Shown here one piece after another: positions 18,229 to 25,708 of a DNA stretch of 64,000 nucleotides. The position numbers and the translations under genes are program-made. The DNA lies in assembly GCA_024761205.1 (NCBI GenBank), contig JAMASS010000011.1, positions 1-64,000 of the forward strand, given 5' to 3'. The DNA comes from Limisphaerales bacterium. Its GTDB lineage: Bacteria > Verrucomicrobiota > Verrucomicrobiia > Limisphaerales > AAA164-E04. The notes beneath the pieces are model-generated. The model was not told where the DNA came from. It did no database searches and saw only the letters and a list, made by a program, of their open reading frames with translations. Numbering within the stretch: position 1 is the stretch's first letter; the number at the start of each line of letters is the position of its first letter.

Positions 18229-19287
18229 TTAATCAGACGACGGCGGCACGGGAGCCGGGTCGTAATAAATCACGTCGTCCTTGGAAAAGCCGGAAAGATC
18301 GAGCCGGGAAAGATTGAAACCTTGCGGCACTCGCAGTTTTTTAAGGGGATTTTTATCAAGATTCAACTCCTTCAGCCTTGTCAAGCTTTTGGGCAAGGTC
18401 AGGTTTGTTGTCAGTCGGTTGCCTGAAAGATTCAACGCCTCCAGCCTCCTCATATCTTTGGGCAGGGTCAGGCTCGTCAGGCGGTTGCCCGCAAGATTCA
18501 ACAGCGTCAGCCTCCTCATACCTTCGGGCAGGGTCAGGCTCGTCAGGGAATTGTCCGCAAGATGCAACCAACTTAGCCTCGTCATGCCTTCGGGCAGGGT
18601 CAGGCTCGTCAGGCGGTTGCCCCCAAGATACAACGAACCCAGATTCGTCATGTCTTGGGGCAAGGTCAGGCTCGTCAGGTCGCTGTTCCTAACACTCAAC
18701 GTCTTCAGATTCGTCAAGCCTTTGGGCAGGGTCAGGCTCGTCAGACGATTGGCGTAAAGATACAACTCCTTCAGCTTCGTCAAGCCTTCGGGCAGGGTCA
18801 GACTCCTCAGCCCGTTGGTGTGAAGATCCAACTCTTCCAAGCTCGCCAAACCCTCGGGCAAGACCAGTCTCCTTAGTTGATTCGACGCAAGATTCAACTT
18901 CTTCAGCTTCGCCAAGCCCTCGGGCAGGGTCAGGCTCGTCAGACGATTGTCCGCAAGAATCAACTCCTCCAAGCTCGCCAAGTCTTCGGGCAGGGTCAGG
19001 CTCGTCAGGCGGTTGTACCTAAGGTTCAAGGTCTTCAGACTCGTCCAGCCTTTGCTGAGGGTGAGGCCGGTTAAGCCATAATCGGTCAAATCCAGTTGCG
19101 TCGTGTCCTTGGGGTAGCGGCGGGTCTCGGCGTTTCCGTCTCGCTCGAGGGTGACGGACACTTCGTCAGCTTGCTGGGCGTGGGCGGTGATTGAGAAGGC
19201 GGCAAGGCAAAGGGCCGCCAAGAGCGGTTTTCCGGGTTTCATGGCGGCAACTGTCGAGTGGGACAAGCGTTTGGCAAGGGATTTCAT
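18229..19287 (-). CDS. Secreted leucine-rich-repeat protein 4 (tail-less, 5' end replaced by a mobile element)
   Basis: 352 residues from the ATG at 19287 (MKSLAKRLSHSTVAAMKPGK). In the paralogues this Met/Val is residue 5, preceded by MKNH; here those codons are replaced by the end of the Panacea element, and the original start-plus-leader is found beyond it at 20207. A signal peptide (FSITAHAQQ) and about eleven LRRs follow. It ends at DPAPVPPSSD without the FFRL tail; a scrap of tail DNA (PPVELEFM) remains past the stop at about 18206-18230. An in-frame ATG at 19347 inside the element would add 20 residues. Promoter boxes in the element repeat may drive it. Confidence 0.85.
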   Translation of the reverse strand: MKSLAKRLSHSTVAAMKPGKPLLAALCLAAFSITAHAQQADEVSVTLERDGNAETRRYPKDTTQLDLTDYGLTGLTLSKGWTSLKTLNLRYNRLTSLTLPEDLASLEELILADNRLTSLTLPEGLAKLKKLNLASNQLRRLVLPEGLASLEELDLHTNGLRSLTLPEGLTKLKELYLYANRLTSLTLPKGLTNLKTLSVRNSDLTSLTLPQDMTNLGSLYLGGNRLTSLTLPEGMTRLSWLHLADNSLTSLTLPEGMRRLTLLNLAGNRLTSLTLPKDMRRLEALNLSGNRLTTNLTLPKSLTRLKELNLDKNPLKKLRVPQGFNLSRLDLSGFSKDDVIYYDPAPVPPSSD

Positions 19288-19296
19288 ATAAGTTTT

Positions 19297-19354
19297 GGGA
19301 CTTATTAACTTAACTAAAGAGGGTGTCAAGGGTAGTTTTAGGGGCATGAATGGT
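19297..19354. repeat. Left terminal inverted repeat of the Panacea element
   Basis: Pairs with 20142-20198. Read outward (minus strand) it contains TTGACA (19324-19329) and TTAATA/TAATAA 15-16 bp further on (19302-19308), a candidate promoter aimed at the LRR4 start at 19287. Confidence 0.8.
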
Positions 19355-19357
19355 GGC

Positions 19358-19639
19358 TTATTTTGAAAAGATGTCTCTGAGTATTACTATTCCTAGCGCG
19401 GCAAGTCCTCCAATTCCTATCCTCCAATATACTTCCTTTAGTCCTTTTTCAAGTTGCCCTTGCGTGACGTAAAAGCCTTTTTCTACTAGACTTTCTATTT
19501 TTGCTAGACGTGCAGGCAGATTTTCTTTTGCCAACAGGCCTATCAGAAAACCTTGCTCTTCTGCCGATTTCTCTGATTCTTTCTTCCCTTTTTCTGGAGA
19601 AGGAATGTTCTCTTCATCTCGATTTTCTGGGTCTTTCAC
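19358..19639 (-). CDS. Small protein with C-terminal membrane helix, candidate Panacea-partner toxin
   Basis: 93 residues. A charged N-terminus rich in Lys/Glu (1-30), an amphipathic middle (ARLAKIESLVEKGFYVTQGQ) and one hydrophobic helix near 73-90 (WRIGIGGLAALGIVIL) ending in DIFSK. The start ATG overlaps the end of the Panacea gene by 26 bp, so the pair is co-translated. Panacea-domain antitoxins are known to neutralise many unrelated small toxins, including membrane-acting ones, encoded next door. That context, not sequence homology, is the reason for the toxin call. I do not recognise the family. Confidence 0.6.
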   Translation of the reverse strand: MKDPENRDEENIPSPEKGKKESEKSAEEQGFLIGLLAKENLPARLAKIESLVEKGFYVTQGQLEKGLKEVYWRIGIGGLAALGIVILRDIFSK

Positions 19640-20081
19640 GAGCTAATTTTTTGTAATGCTCCTTAATCATTGTATTGGGAATAATGCATCCATCTCCGAA
19701 CTTTCGGCGAGTGATATCCCACGGTGTTCCTTCTTCGTGAGTAATTGTGGATAGCAAACGAGCGCTATGACCTCGGTAGGCATCAACAACTTTCTGAATA
19801 AGACGGGATTGTTCCTCTTTAAAATCTTCGGTTCGATCAATGAGATCGATCATTATGTCGCCTGCTTTGAATTCTTTGTAGCGGTGATACGTGCTCGGAA
19901 TAACCGGGCCGTATTGCCATGCGAAAACGTCTTCATACGTCAGAGAACGATCATGCAGCCCTAACATCCAACCATGAGCAATATAGACCAGCTTGATGAG
20001 GTGCATTGGCGTCGTGGAAATATCTCTCCGCAACCACAAAATCTGCTTTTCAATCAATTCCGCTGATTTACTGTCATTCAT
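19614..20081 (-). CDS. Panacea-domain (SocA/DUF4065-like) antitoxin
   Basis: 155 residues. The family hallmark is clear: LIKLVYIAHGWMLGLHDRSL followed by AWQYGPVIPSTYHRYKEF (residues 28-71). Panacea (DUF4065, GepA/SocA-like) domains act as promiscuous antitoxins that bind diverse toxins. The C-terminus (ITRRKFGDGCIIPNTMIKEHYKKLARERPRKSR region) is basic. There is a good ribosome site (AAGAGGAAG) before the ATG at 20081. It is the first gene of the pair inside the inverted-repeat element. Family assignment is strong; toxin neutralisation is inferred from the family. Confidence 0.85.
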   Translation of the reverse strand: MNDSKSAELIEKQILWLRRDISTTPMHLIKLVYIAHGWMLGLHDRSLTYEDVFAWQYGPVIPSTYHRYKEFKAGDIMIDLIDRTEDFKEEQSRLIQKVVDAYRGHSARLLSTITHEEGTPWDITRRKFGDGCIIPNTMIKEHYKKLARERPRKSR

Positions 20082-20141
20082 CGGTCTTCCTCTTTTTAAT
20101 TCCGGCAGGCTTCATTACTTATCCCCAGCACCAGAATCTCT

Positions 20142-20198
20142 ACCATTCATACACTAAAACTACCCTTGACACCCTCTCCAATCAAGTTAATGAGTCCC
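20142..20198. repeat. Right terminal inverted repeat of the Panacea element
   Basis: Pairs with 19297-19354. Outward-reading TTGACA is at 20166-20171, with TTAATG/TAATGA 15-16 bp on, mirroring the left end. Outside lies the direct repeat TAAGTTCT (20199-20206). Confidence 0.8.
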
Positions 20199-20206
20199 TA
20201 AGTTCT

Positions 20207-20255
20207 CATTGGCGGGGAGGGTGTGCTTGCGGGTCACTTGCGGCAAGGTTTCTTT
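20207..20255 (-). repeat. Orphan copy of the LRR-gene 5' leader
   Basis: Copies of this leader lie just upstream of LRR1 (16069-16115), LRR2 (16990-17036), LRR3 (18124-18168) and LRR5 (21354-21402). Its core on the minus strand is CCTTGCCGCAAG followed by a C-rich run up to the ATG. Here the leader and original start codon (CAT at 20207-20209) have been separated from LRR4 by the mobile element. The leader lacks a purine-rich Shine-Dalgarno, which is unusual for five conserved copies. Confidence 0.7.
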
Positions 20256-20312
20256 CGGGTGCCGGCAGCGGTTTCCCGCCCCTCGGCCAATGGCCAACAG
20301 TTGCAAGGCCCT

Positions 20313-21353
20313 CTAATTCCCGCCCATCGGTGCGAGCCGGAAGAACCGCCTCCCGCCTTCGTTGGGCAGACGCACCACGCCGTCGGAAACAACCAACGGC
20401 ATCCAAGGGCCCTCCACCGAATCCGCCCATTGCAGCATGAACTCAAGCTCGACCGGCAGCGGCTCCACGGGCGGCGGCGACACAGGAACCGGCGGCGGCA
20501 CGGATGCCGGGTCGTAATAAGTCACGGCGTCCATGGGAAAGCCGGAAAAATCGGAAAGATGGAAACCCTCCGGCACTCGCAATGCCCCAATGGGATTGGA
20601 ATGAAGCTGCAACGTCCTCAGACTCGTCAAGCCTTCGAGCAAGGTCAGGCTCGTCAGGCGATTGTTCTGAAGATTCAACGACTCCAGATTCGTCATGTCT
20701 TCGGGCAAAGTCAGGCTCGTCAGGCGATTGCTCTGAAGATTCAACGACTTCAGACTCGTCAAGCCTTCGGGCAGCGTCAGGCTCCTCAGTTGGTTGCCCT
20801 GAAGATCCAACGACTCCAGACTCCTCATATCTTCGGGCAAAGTCAGGCTCGTCAGGCGATTGTTCTGAAGATTCAACCCCACCAGATTCCTCATGTCTTC
20901 GGGCAAAGTCAGGCTCGTTAGTTGGTTGTCCACAAGATACACCGACTTCAGATTCCTCATGCCTTCGAGCAAAGTCAGACTCGTTAGTTGGTTGTTCCCA
21001 AGATGCAAGTTCTCCAGACTCTTCAAGTCTTCAGACAAGGTCAGGCTCGTCAGGCCGTTGCAACAAAGATTCAACCACTTCAGATTCGTCCAGCCTCCGC
21101 TGAAGGTGACGCCGGTCAACTCTTGATTGCTCCACCGCAGCTGCGTTGAGTCATGGGGGTAGTGGAGGGTCTCGGAGATTCCGTCTCCCCACACGAAGGT
21201 GACGGACACTATGTCAGCTTCGTGCGGGGCGTCGTGGGCGGTGAGTGAGAGGGCGGCGAGGCAAAGGGCCGCCAAGAGCGGTCTTCCGGGTTTCAGGGCG
21301 GCAGACGTCGGGAGAGGCAAGTGTTTGGCAAGGGATTTCATGTGATTTTTCAT
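20313..21353 (-). CDS. Secreted leucine-rich-repeat protein 5 (with tail)
   Basis: 346 residues from the MKNHMKSLAKHLPLP start. The frame runs 198 bp further upstream, but the conserved leader ends at this ATG. A signal peptide (AALSLTAHDAP) is followed by about nine 22-residue repeats, a Pro-rich linker and the tail VELEFMLQWADSVEGPW...GRRFFRLAP. The early part (HEADIVSVTFVWGDG, LHYPHDSTQL) matches the EVSVT..DGSSE cap of the other copies but is more diverged. It is first in the array direction; no promoter boxes were identified upstream. Confidence 0.9.
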   Translation of the reverse strand: MKNHMKSLAKHLPLPTSAALKPGRPLLAALCLAALSLTAHDAPHEADIVSVTFVWGDGISETLHYPHDSTQLRWSNQELTGVTFSGGWTNLKWLNLCCNGLTSLTLSEDLKSLENLHLGNNQLTSLTLLEGMRNLKSVYLVDNQLTSLTLPEDMRNLVGLNLQNNRLTSLTLPEDMRSLESLDLQGNQLRSLTLPEGLTSLKSLNLQSNRLTSLTLPEDMTNLESLNLQNNRLTSLTLLEGLTSLRTLQLHSNPIGALRVPEGFHLSDFSGFPMDAVTYYDPASVPPPVPVSPPPVEPLPVELEFMLQWADSVEGPWMPLVVSDGVVRLPNEGGRRFFRLAPMGGN

Positions 21354-21661
21354 CGGCGGGAAGGGTGGCTTTTGGGGAGCCTTGCGGCAAGTTTTTTTTC
21401 GGGCGACGGCAGCGGTTTCCCTGAACGTGTGGCAGCGGTGTTGTTGCCTTTGGGGCGCCGTGTTCGGGGCGAGGGCACAGGCGGCCGCCCGGAAAAGCCC
21501 ATATGCAGCGACGGTTGGCCTCAGCCGAAAACCCGCCTCCCGGCAAACCAAAACGCTTTAATCACCCGCAGCGGGCCGCTTTGGGATGAGCGTTGCCACC
21601 GGAAGGCAATAGAATCTGGTTTCGGCCAGGATAGAAGAGGCCCCAAATCATTGAGGGAAAA

Positions 21662-21737
21662 TGGCGGGCCCAGAGGGACTCGAACCCCCGACCAAGCGAT
21701 TATGAGTCACCTGCTCTAACCACTGAGCTATGGGCCC
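21662..21737 (-). tRNA. ileX: tRNA-Ile(CAU), lysidine-modified type
   Basis: A complete 76-nt cloverleaf with encoded CCA. Acceptor GGGCCCA/TGGGCCC, D-arm GCTC...GAGC, anticodon loop CTCATAA (anticodon CAU), T-arm GGGGG TTCGAGT CCCTC. The anticodon-arm region (ACTCATAATCGCTTGGTC) is the same as in E. coli tRNA-Ile2, whose C34 becomes lysidine by TilS so that it reads AUA. This favours Ile2 over elongator Met. The discriminator base is G rather than the A normal for tRNA-Ile. Confidence 0.9.
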
Positions 21738-22689
21738 TGCCCGATCCCAAGGAAACCGACCATTAGGCCAAGGCAGTCTGCCAAAAACCCTCTTTCCGGC
21801 AAGCCAAATCAAAGAACGAACCAGCCAAGAATAGGCAATCCTGAAATCCAAAGCCCCAGGGGATTGGCCGAGATACGGTTGAAGAGGGGACACTTTGGAC
21901 TGATTTGAGCCAACCGTTAGGAAACCGTTCTTCGCCTCGCTCCGTGGAGTCGGGCTGCTTCGCCGGGGTCTGTCGGAGTTGGTTGTTCGGGGTTTTCGAA
22001 ATCCGGTCCTCCGAATGGCCCCGGGGCTCAAGGGATTGATGGAATCTCATCGTTTGCCGCCGACTACCGGTTTTCGGCCCCGCGGGTTTTTAAGCTGCTC
22101 GGCCTTTTTCAATGGCACCGGGTCGGCGGTCTGCTTGGGGGGATTGAGCTGCTCCTAGGGGCGAAAGGCATCTCGGGGCAGTTGTTCGGCCGTCTCAATG
22201 GCGCAATGAACGAAGCCTCTCCCTTGGCCCTCATCCTGCGGGACCGGCGGCAGCAACATCGGCGGATCGCGGGGGTTTGTGAAATCGAGCCCCATGCGCC
22301 ACGGGATGCCAACGGCTCAGCCGTTTCTCAAGAGACCCCCGGCGGTTTGCCGAGAAAAAAGACCGGCAGGCACTTTAGACGAATTCAACTGGTCGGCCTG
22401 ACCGGGTTCCCTCTGCCGTATTATTCCCTCGTCAAACACGAATCTGCCAATGGCAGTTATCGACTGACCAACGCCGAAGCCAACGATCTGGCCGCACGAT
22501 ATAAAAGAGCCCTTTTTCCGTGCCAACCTGCTCGATCCTCAACGAAAAAGAAAATCATCAACCGCCTGCTCAGAAACCTCCGGTCCTTTACCCAAGAAGA
22601 GGAATCCCTAGCCAAGAGCCTCCCCCTATCTGGATATCCTGATCGCGTTGAATCCCGCGACCGCCAATTTACCAGGGACGCGCGTGGAT
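21738..22689. other. Eroded sequence, no gene recognised
   Basis: On the minus strand 22040-22330 reads coherently for a stretch (GIPWRMGLDFTNPRDPPMLL) with an internal stop. On the plus strand 22182-22814 is open without a known family. Nothing firm can be named. Confidence 0.35.
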
Positions 22690-23400
22690 TCACATGCGCA
22701 GCGAAAACACCGGAAGTATCCTCCGGGTATATCCCATCGCGCCCATACACAGTCAGCTACCCTGCAGGACAGCGGAGTCCGTCGTCATGGATGGCGGCCA
22801 AAGCGCGACGCTAGTCACCCTGAACAAAACAACCGGCGAAGAAATCCGGTGCAATCTCTCCACCCAGGATTCAAGGTATTGCCATCCGATTATCATCAAA
22901 TTCGCCGGCATTCGCTAGCTTGTCACTTGGCATCCGGAAGCCATCAATTCATTAAGACAGGCGAACTCTATCGGTCCATTCCCTGAATCAACCGCGTGAA
23001 TCTCCTACGCCCCACCAATGGCGACGCCCGCGAACAGATGGTCGTTTGGTCCGCCTCACCTGTGCTGACTGACATACCATCGTTCGCAACGGCGAAGAAA
23101 TCATCCGGGTGTCGCTGGCAGAGTAGTCGTAAATTACCGATACACTTTTCTACGATAGGCAACGGTGATACCAAGACGCCCAGCGCCCGATCCCGGATCT
23201 GCTTTGAGTGCTTCGCCACATTGCCGTGGATTCACATCTCCACGGACTCGTCGATCAAGGCGCTTGAAGATAAGCCCCTGAGCCGATCCCCTGCAGATCT
23301 TTTGCTACAGCCCGAGAGTCAAATCGATAAACCCAACTCACGCTTCACTTCCTCAGCGGAATATGTCTCAGCCGGACTATTCAAACGCCGACTAGCGATG
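22690..23400 (+). pseudogene. PQQ-like beta-propeller (quinoprotein/BamB-like) remnant
   Basis: Segments in shifting frames read DGGQSATLVTLNKTTGEEI, then HPIIIKFAGIR, LVTWHPEAINSL, TGELYRSIP and MVVWSASPVLTDIP. This is the spacing and wording of PQQ-like propeller blades (ATLVALDKKTGKE..., IIxFxGxRQLVTW). Several frameshifts and no start. Typical parents in Verrucomicrobia and Planctomycetes are secreted PQQ-repeat proteins. Confidence 0.5.
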
Positions 23401-23625
23401 TAAATACTCTCAAGTTCATCCCGATACTCGAGAATGGCTTCACGGGCATAAAGGATATGCTACGCCCAGTTTGCTCGGCCAAACGCTCCAAGCGATGCTC
23501 TCGATATCGGGGTCGAGTTGGATTTCCGACATAGATCAAGCATGCTGACGGCTACTCTTTAGCAATCATCATTTCGCGTCAGATACAAGGAGAGCCGACC
23601 GTTCATTTACGCCCACCCCTGCACA

Positions 23626-23940
23626 TTACCGATAGTCCTCCCGAATCGGGCAGAACACATCGATCACATGACATTGAGTTAGCCTCGATCGGAGTGGACC
23701 GCATTCGAAGGAATGATCCCGACGCCACCCGTCTTGAGGACGCGGCTTTCGCTATCGATTCATCAGTTCAAATTCACCCTGAATCACCTTGCAAACCTGC
23801 TCATGGGGATGCTCAGGGAGGACGGCTCCGGGCTCAATATTCCAATGCGCAAAAGTCATTTGTTCGGAGTGAACAAACCGCACGTGAAAATCCGGAATCA
23901 AATCACGCGATTCGATATCTGAAAGACCGAGAAACGGCAT
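23626..23940 (-). pseudogene. Cupin-domain protein remnant
   Basis: Starts MPFLGLSDIESRDLIPDFHV and continues ARW-like to PEHPHEQVCKVIQGEFELM. A frameshift follows, then IDSESRVLKTGGVGIIPSN and AVHSDR, and after a second shift LTQCHVIDVFCPIREDYR with a stop at 23626-23628. The order matches a single-domain cupin of about 110 residues. The His motif also appears shortened (EHPHEQ where EHSHPHEQ is usual). Two frameshifts make it dead. Confidence 0.8.
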
Positions 23941-24064
23941 GCCGAATGAATACCGCCACCGCAAGTGAGCCTCATGCAGACACCAAAGGACAGGCTGCCA
24001 TCCGCTTAGACTAACAGAAGCGGAATTGCATTTCTCGGGAAAATCGGTTTGATTATCGAACTTT

Positions 24065-24943
24065 ATGCCCGATCCAGACCCAATTCGCATGCCGCTAGGC
24101 AAGGCCTTGCTCGTCCTAGGGCGCGCTTCCAACCTGCCCACGGTTTGGTCTAACTGTTTCGTCGCTTATGCCTTGGCAGGACATGGTCCTCCTTGGAGCG
24201 GACTGGTTCCCATTATGATCGGAGCAACCCTGTTTTACCTTGGCGGGATGTACCTCAACGATGCCTTCGACGTCGGTTTTGATCGTCAGTATCGCAAGGA
24301 ACGGCCCATTCCCTCCGGGGTTATTAGCGAAAAAGCAGTTTGGATTCTTGGCTGCACCCAGTTGCTTCTCGGCTTCCTCTCTTTCTCGGTTGTCAGCCGA
24401 GTACCTTATGCCCTCTCCCTTTTGCTAGCGGCCTTGATTTTGATTTACAACGCGTTGCACAAAAGGATCTCCTATTCCCCGGTCCTGATGGCGCTTTGCC
24501 GCTTTGTCCTCTTCCTCTCAGTCGCCTCTGTGGGCAATTCAAGGATTACCGGAATCGCCCTGTGGAGTGCGGTAGGGCTGGCAGCCTATATCATCGGTTT
24601 AAGCTACGTCGCCCGCCGCGAAAGCACAGGCGGGATAATTGCGTACTGGCCCTGCCTGTTCCTGATTTTTCCAGCGATTCTCAGTTACTTGGTCAATAAC
24701 GGCCCCTATCGAACCACTGGGGTAATCATGATCATCGTGTATTCGAGCTGGGTGCTGCATTGTTTGCGCCACATCTATTGGACGCAGCAGCCGAAGATCG
24801 GCAAGGCAGTTTCACACTTTTTAGCCGGCATCGTGCTCCTTGACCTCATGGCACTTGGGCTGGTGCACACTGAGTGGACGGTGCTGATGGCCGGCCTTTT
24901 TTGCGCCGCCCTCCTCTTCCAAAGATTCATCCCGGCGACATAG
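24065..24943 (+). CDS. UbiA-family prenyltransferase, EboC-like
   Basis: 292 residues with about eight membrane helices. The first aspartate-rich motif is NDAFDVGFDRQYRKERPIPS (about residues 60-79), typical of UbiA-type enzymes that attach isoprenoid chains to an aromatic or polar acceptor. The N-terminus LGRASNLPTVWSNCFVAYALAG and the compact form resemble EboC of the ebo (eustigmatophyte/bacterial) gene cluster. A possible EboF homologue lies about 8 kb away. Start is the ATG at 24065. The isoprenoid could come from the MEP pathway (ispG is in the window). UbiA membership is firm; EboC is a likely but unproven assignment. Confidence 0.8.
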   Translation: MPDPDPIRMPLGKALLVLGRASNLPTVWSNCFVAYALAGHGPPWSGLVPIMIGATLFYLGGMYLNDAFDVGFDRQYRKERPIPSGVISEKAVWILGCTQLLLGFLSFSVVSRVPYALSLLLAALILIYNALHKRISYSPVLMALCRFVLFLSVASVGNSRITGIALWSAVGLAAYIIGLSYVARRESTGGIIAYWPCLFLIFPAILSYLVNNGPYRTTGVIMIIVYSSWVLHCLRHIYWTQQPKIGKAVSHFLAGIVLLDLMALGLVHTEWTVLMAGLFCAALLFQRFIPAT

Positions 24944-24984
24944 GCTTAGAGAGGTCACTATTGTTGCAAGAAGAGAATACCAGA

Positions 24985-25560
24985 TCACGGTCCAGCCCCA
25001 TATAAAGCTCTCTCTACCTCCTGACTCCGAAGAACGGCAAAGCCTTCGACTCCGTCACCGTGATAGTTCTTGACGATGTAACATGGTCCGAATTCGCAAC
25101 TACCTGGAATGCCGCAAGTAACGAAGCCATAATGCCTGAGCAATTCAACTCGGTGGCACAAAACCAGGTCTGCGCCTAGTTCGCTCCACGTGGTATTGGT
25201 CCCAACAGCTGGCTTCAAGATGAGCGCCACCAAACACAAGTCCGGCAGCGGTTTATGTTGCTGGGCGAAACACTGGATTCGATGCAAGCTTTCGATATCA
25301 TCAGAGGACTCCAAAACCCTCCGTACGCTGCCAGGCTTCAAGGATGCTGCTCTCAACCTCAGCACTGGTGGCATGATGAGGGTCAACTGCCTCTACGCTT
25401 CCCTCTTTGGACCGCCGCTTCAAACGCTCCAAGCCGTCGACCTGCCTGCTGATCACCGCAATAGTCCGGACTATCTCAACATCCTCCGATACCGCAAGTG
25501 CTCGCTTGTAGCCTCGAAGAAGAACTCCGTTGAGCTGCTAGAGCCAACTCAAGCGGTCTA
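24985..25560 (-). pseudogene. Unrecognised frameshifted gene
   Basis: The upstream part (25330-25540) reads SEDVEIVRTIAVISRQVDG and LERLKRRSKEGSVEAVDP, helical in character. The downstream part in another frame (24985-25386) reads ELLRHYGFVTCGIPGSCEFG and YIVKNYHGDGVEGFAVLRSQ. The texts join near 25330 by one shift. I do not recognise a family. The following stretch to 25645 holds nothing else. Confidence 0.4.
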
Positions 25561-25645
25561 CGAATACGCCGCAAAAGCCCATCGCCAATTCCAGTGGCCA
25601 ACAAAACTTCGCATCAAAGAGGTGAAAAGCACATCTCCCTTGACC

Positions 25646-25677
25646 GCAAAAAAAGCGCAGCCCCCAGACCTGCGCTT
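25646..25677 (-). terminator. Intrinsic terminator of leuA
   Basis: On the minus strand AAGCGCAG (25670-25677) pairs with CTGCGCTT (25653-25660) around a 9-nt loop, followed by a run of seven T (25648-25654). It lies about 30 bp past the leuA stop. Confidence 0.85.
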
Positions 25678-25708
25678 GGCAGAATTCGATTCCGAGGCCA
25701 ACATCCAT

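Larger units (their letters stand above)
19297..20198. mobile_element. 902-bp inverted-repeat element carrying a Panacea toxin-antitoxin pair
   Basis: Imperfect terminal inverted repeats of about 57 bp (19297-19354 and 20142-20198) include a 23-bp perfectly matching core (19318-19340 and 20155-20177). Directly outside are 8-bp direct repeats TAAGTTTT (19289-19296) and TAAGTTCT (20199-20206), 7 of 8 identical, as expected for a target duplication. The sequence outside each end is LRR leader/start DNA that reads across when the element is removed. No transposase is inside; only two overlapping genes are. It behaves like a non-autonomous, MITE-like cargo element moved by a transposase encoded elsewhere. 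Confidence 0.8.

Noticed and set aside
15313-20921. Long plus-strand open frames opposite the LRR genes
   Set aside because: Repetitive antisense of LRR codons (SGSSGDCSED-type text), with no start signals and no family.
14956-21353. Regularly spaced direct repeats that look CRISPR-like
   Set aside because: Spacing is 66 bp in frame with 22-residue leucine-rich repeats; the units are coding throughout and have no spacer/repeat division.
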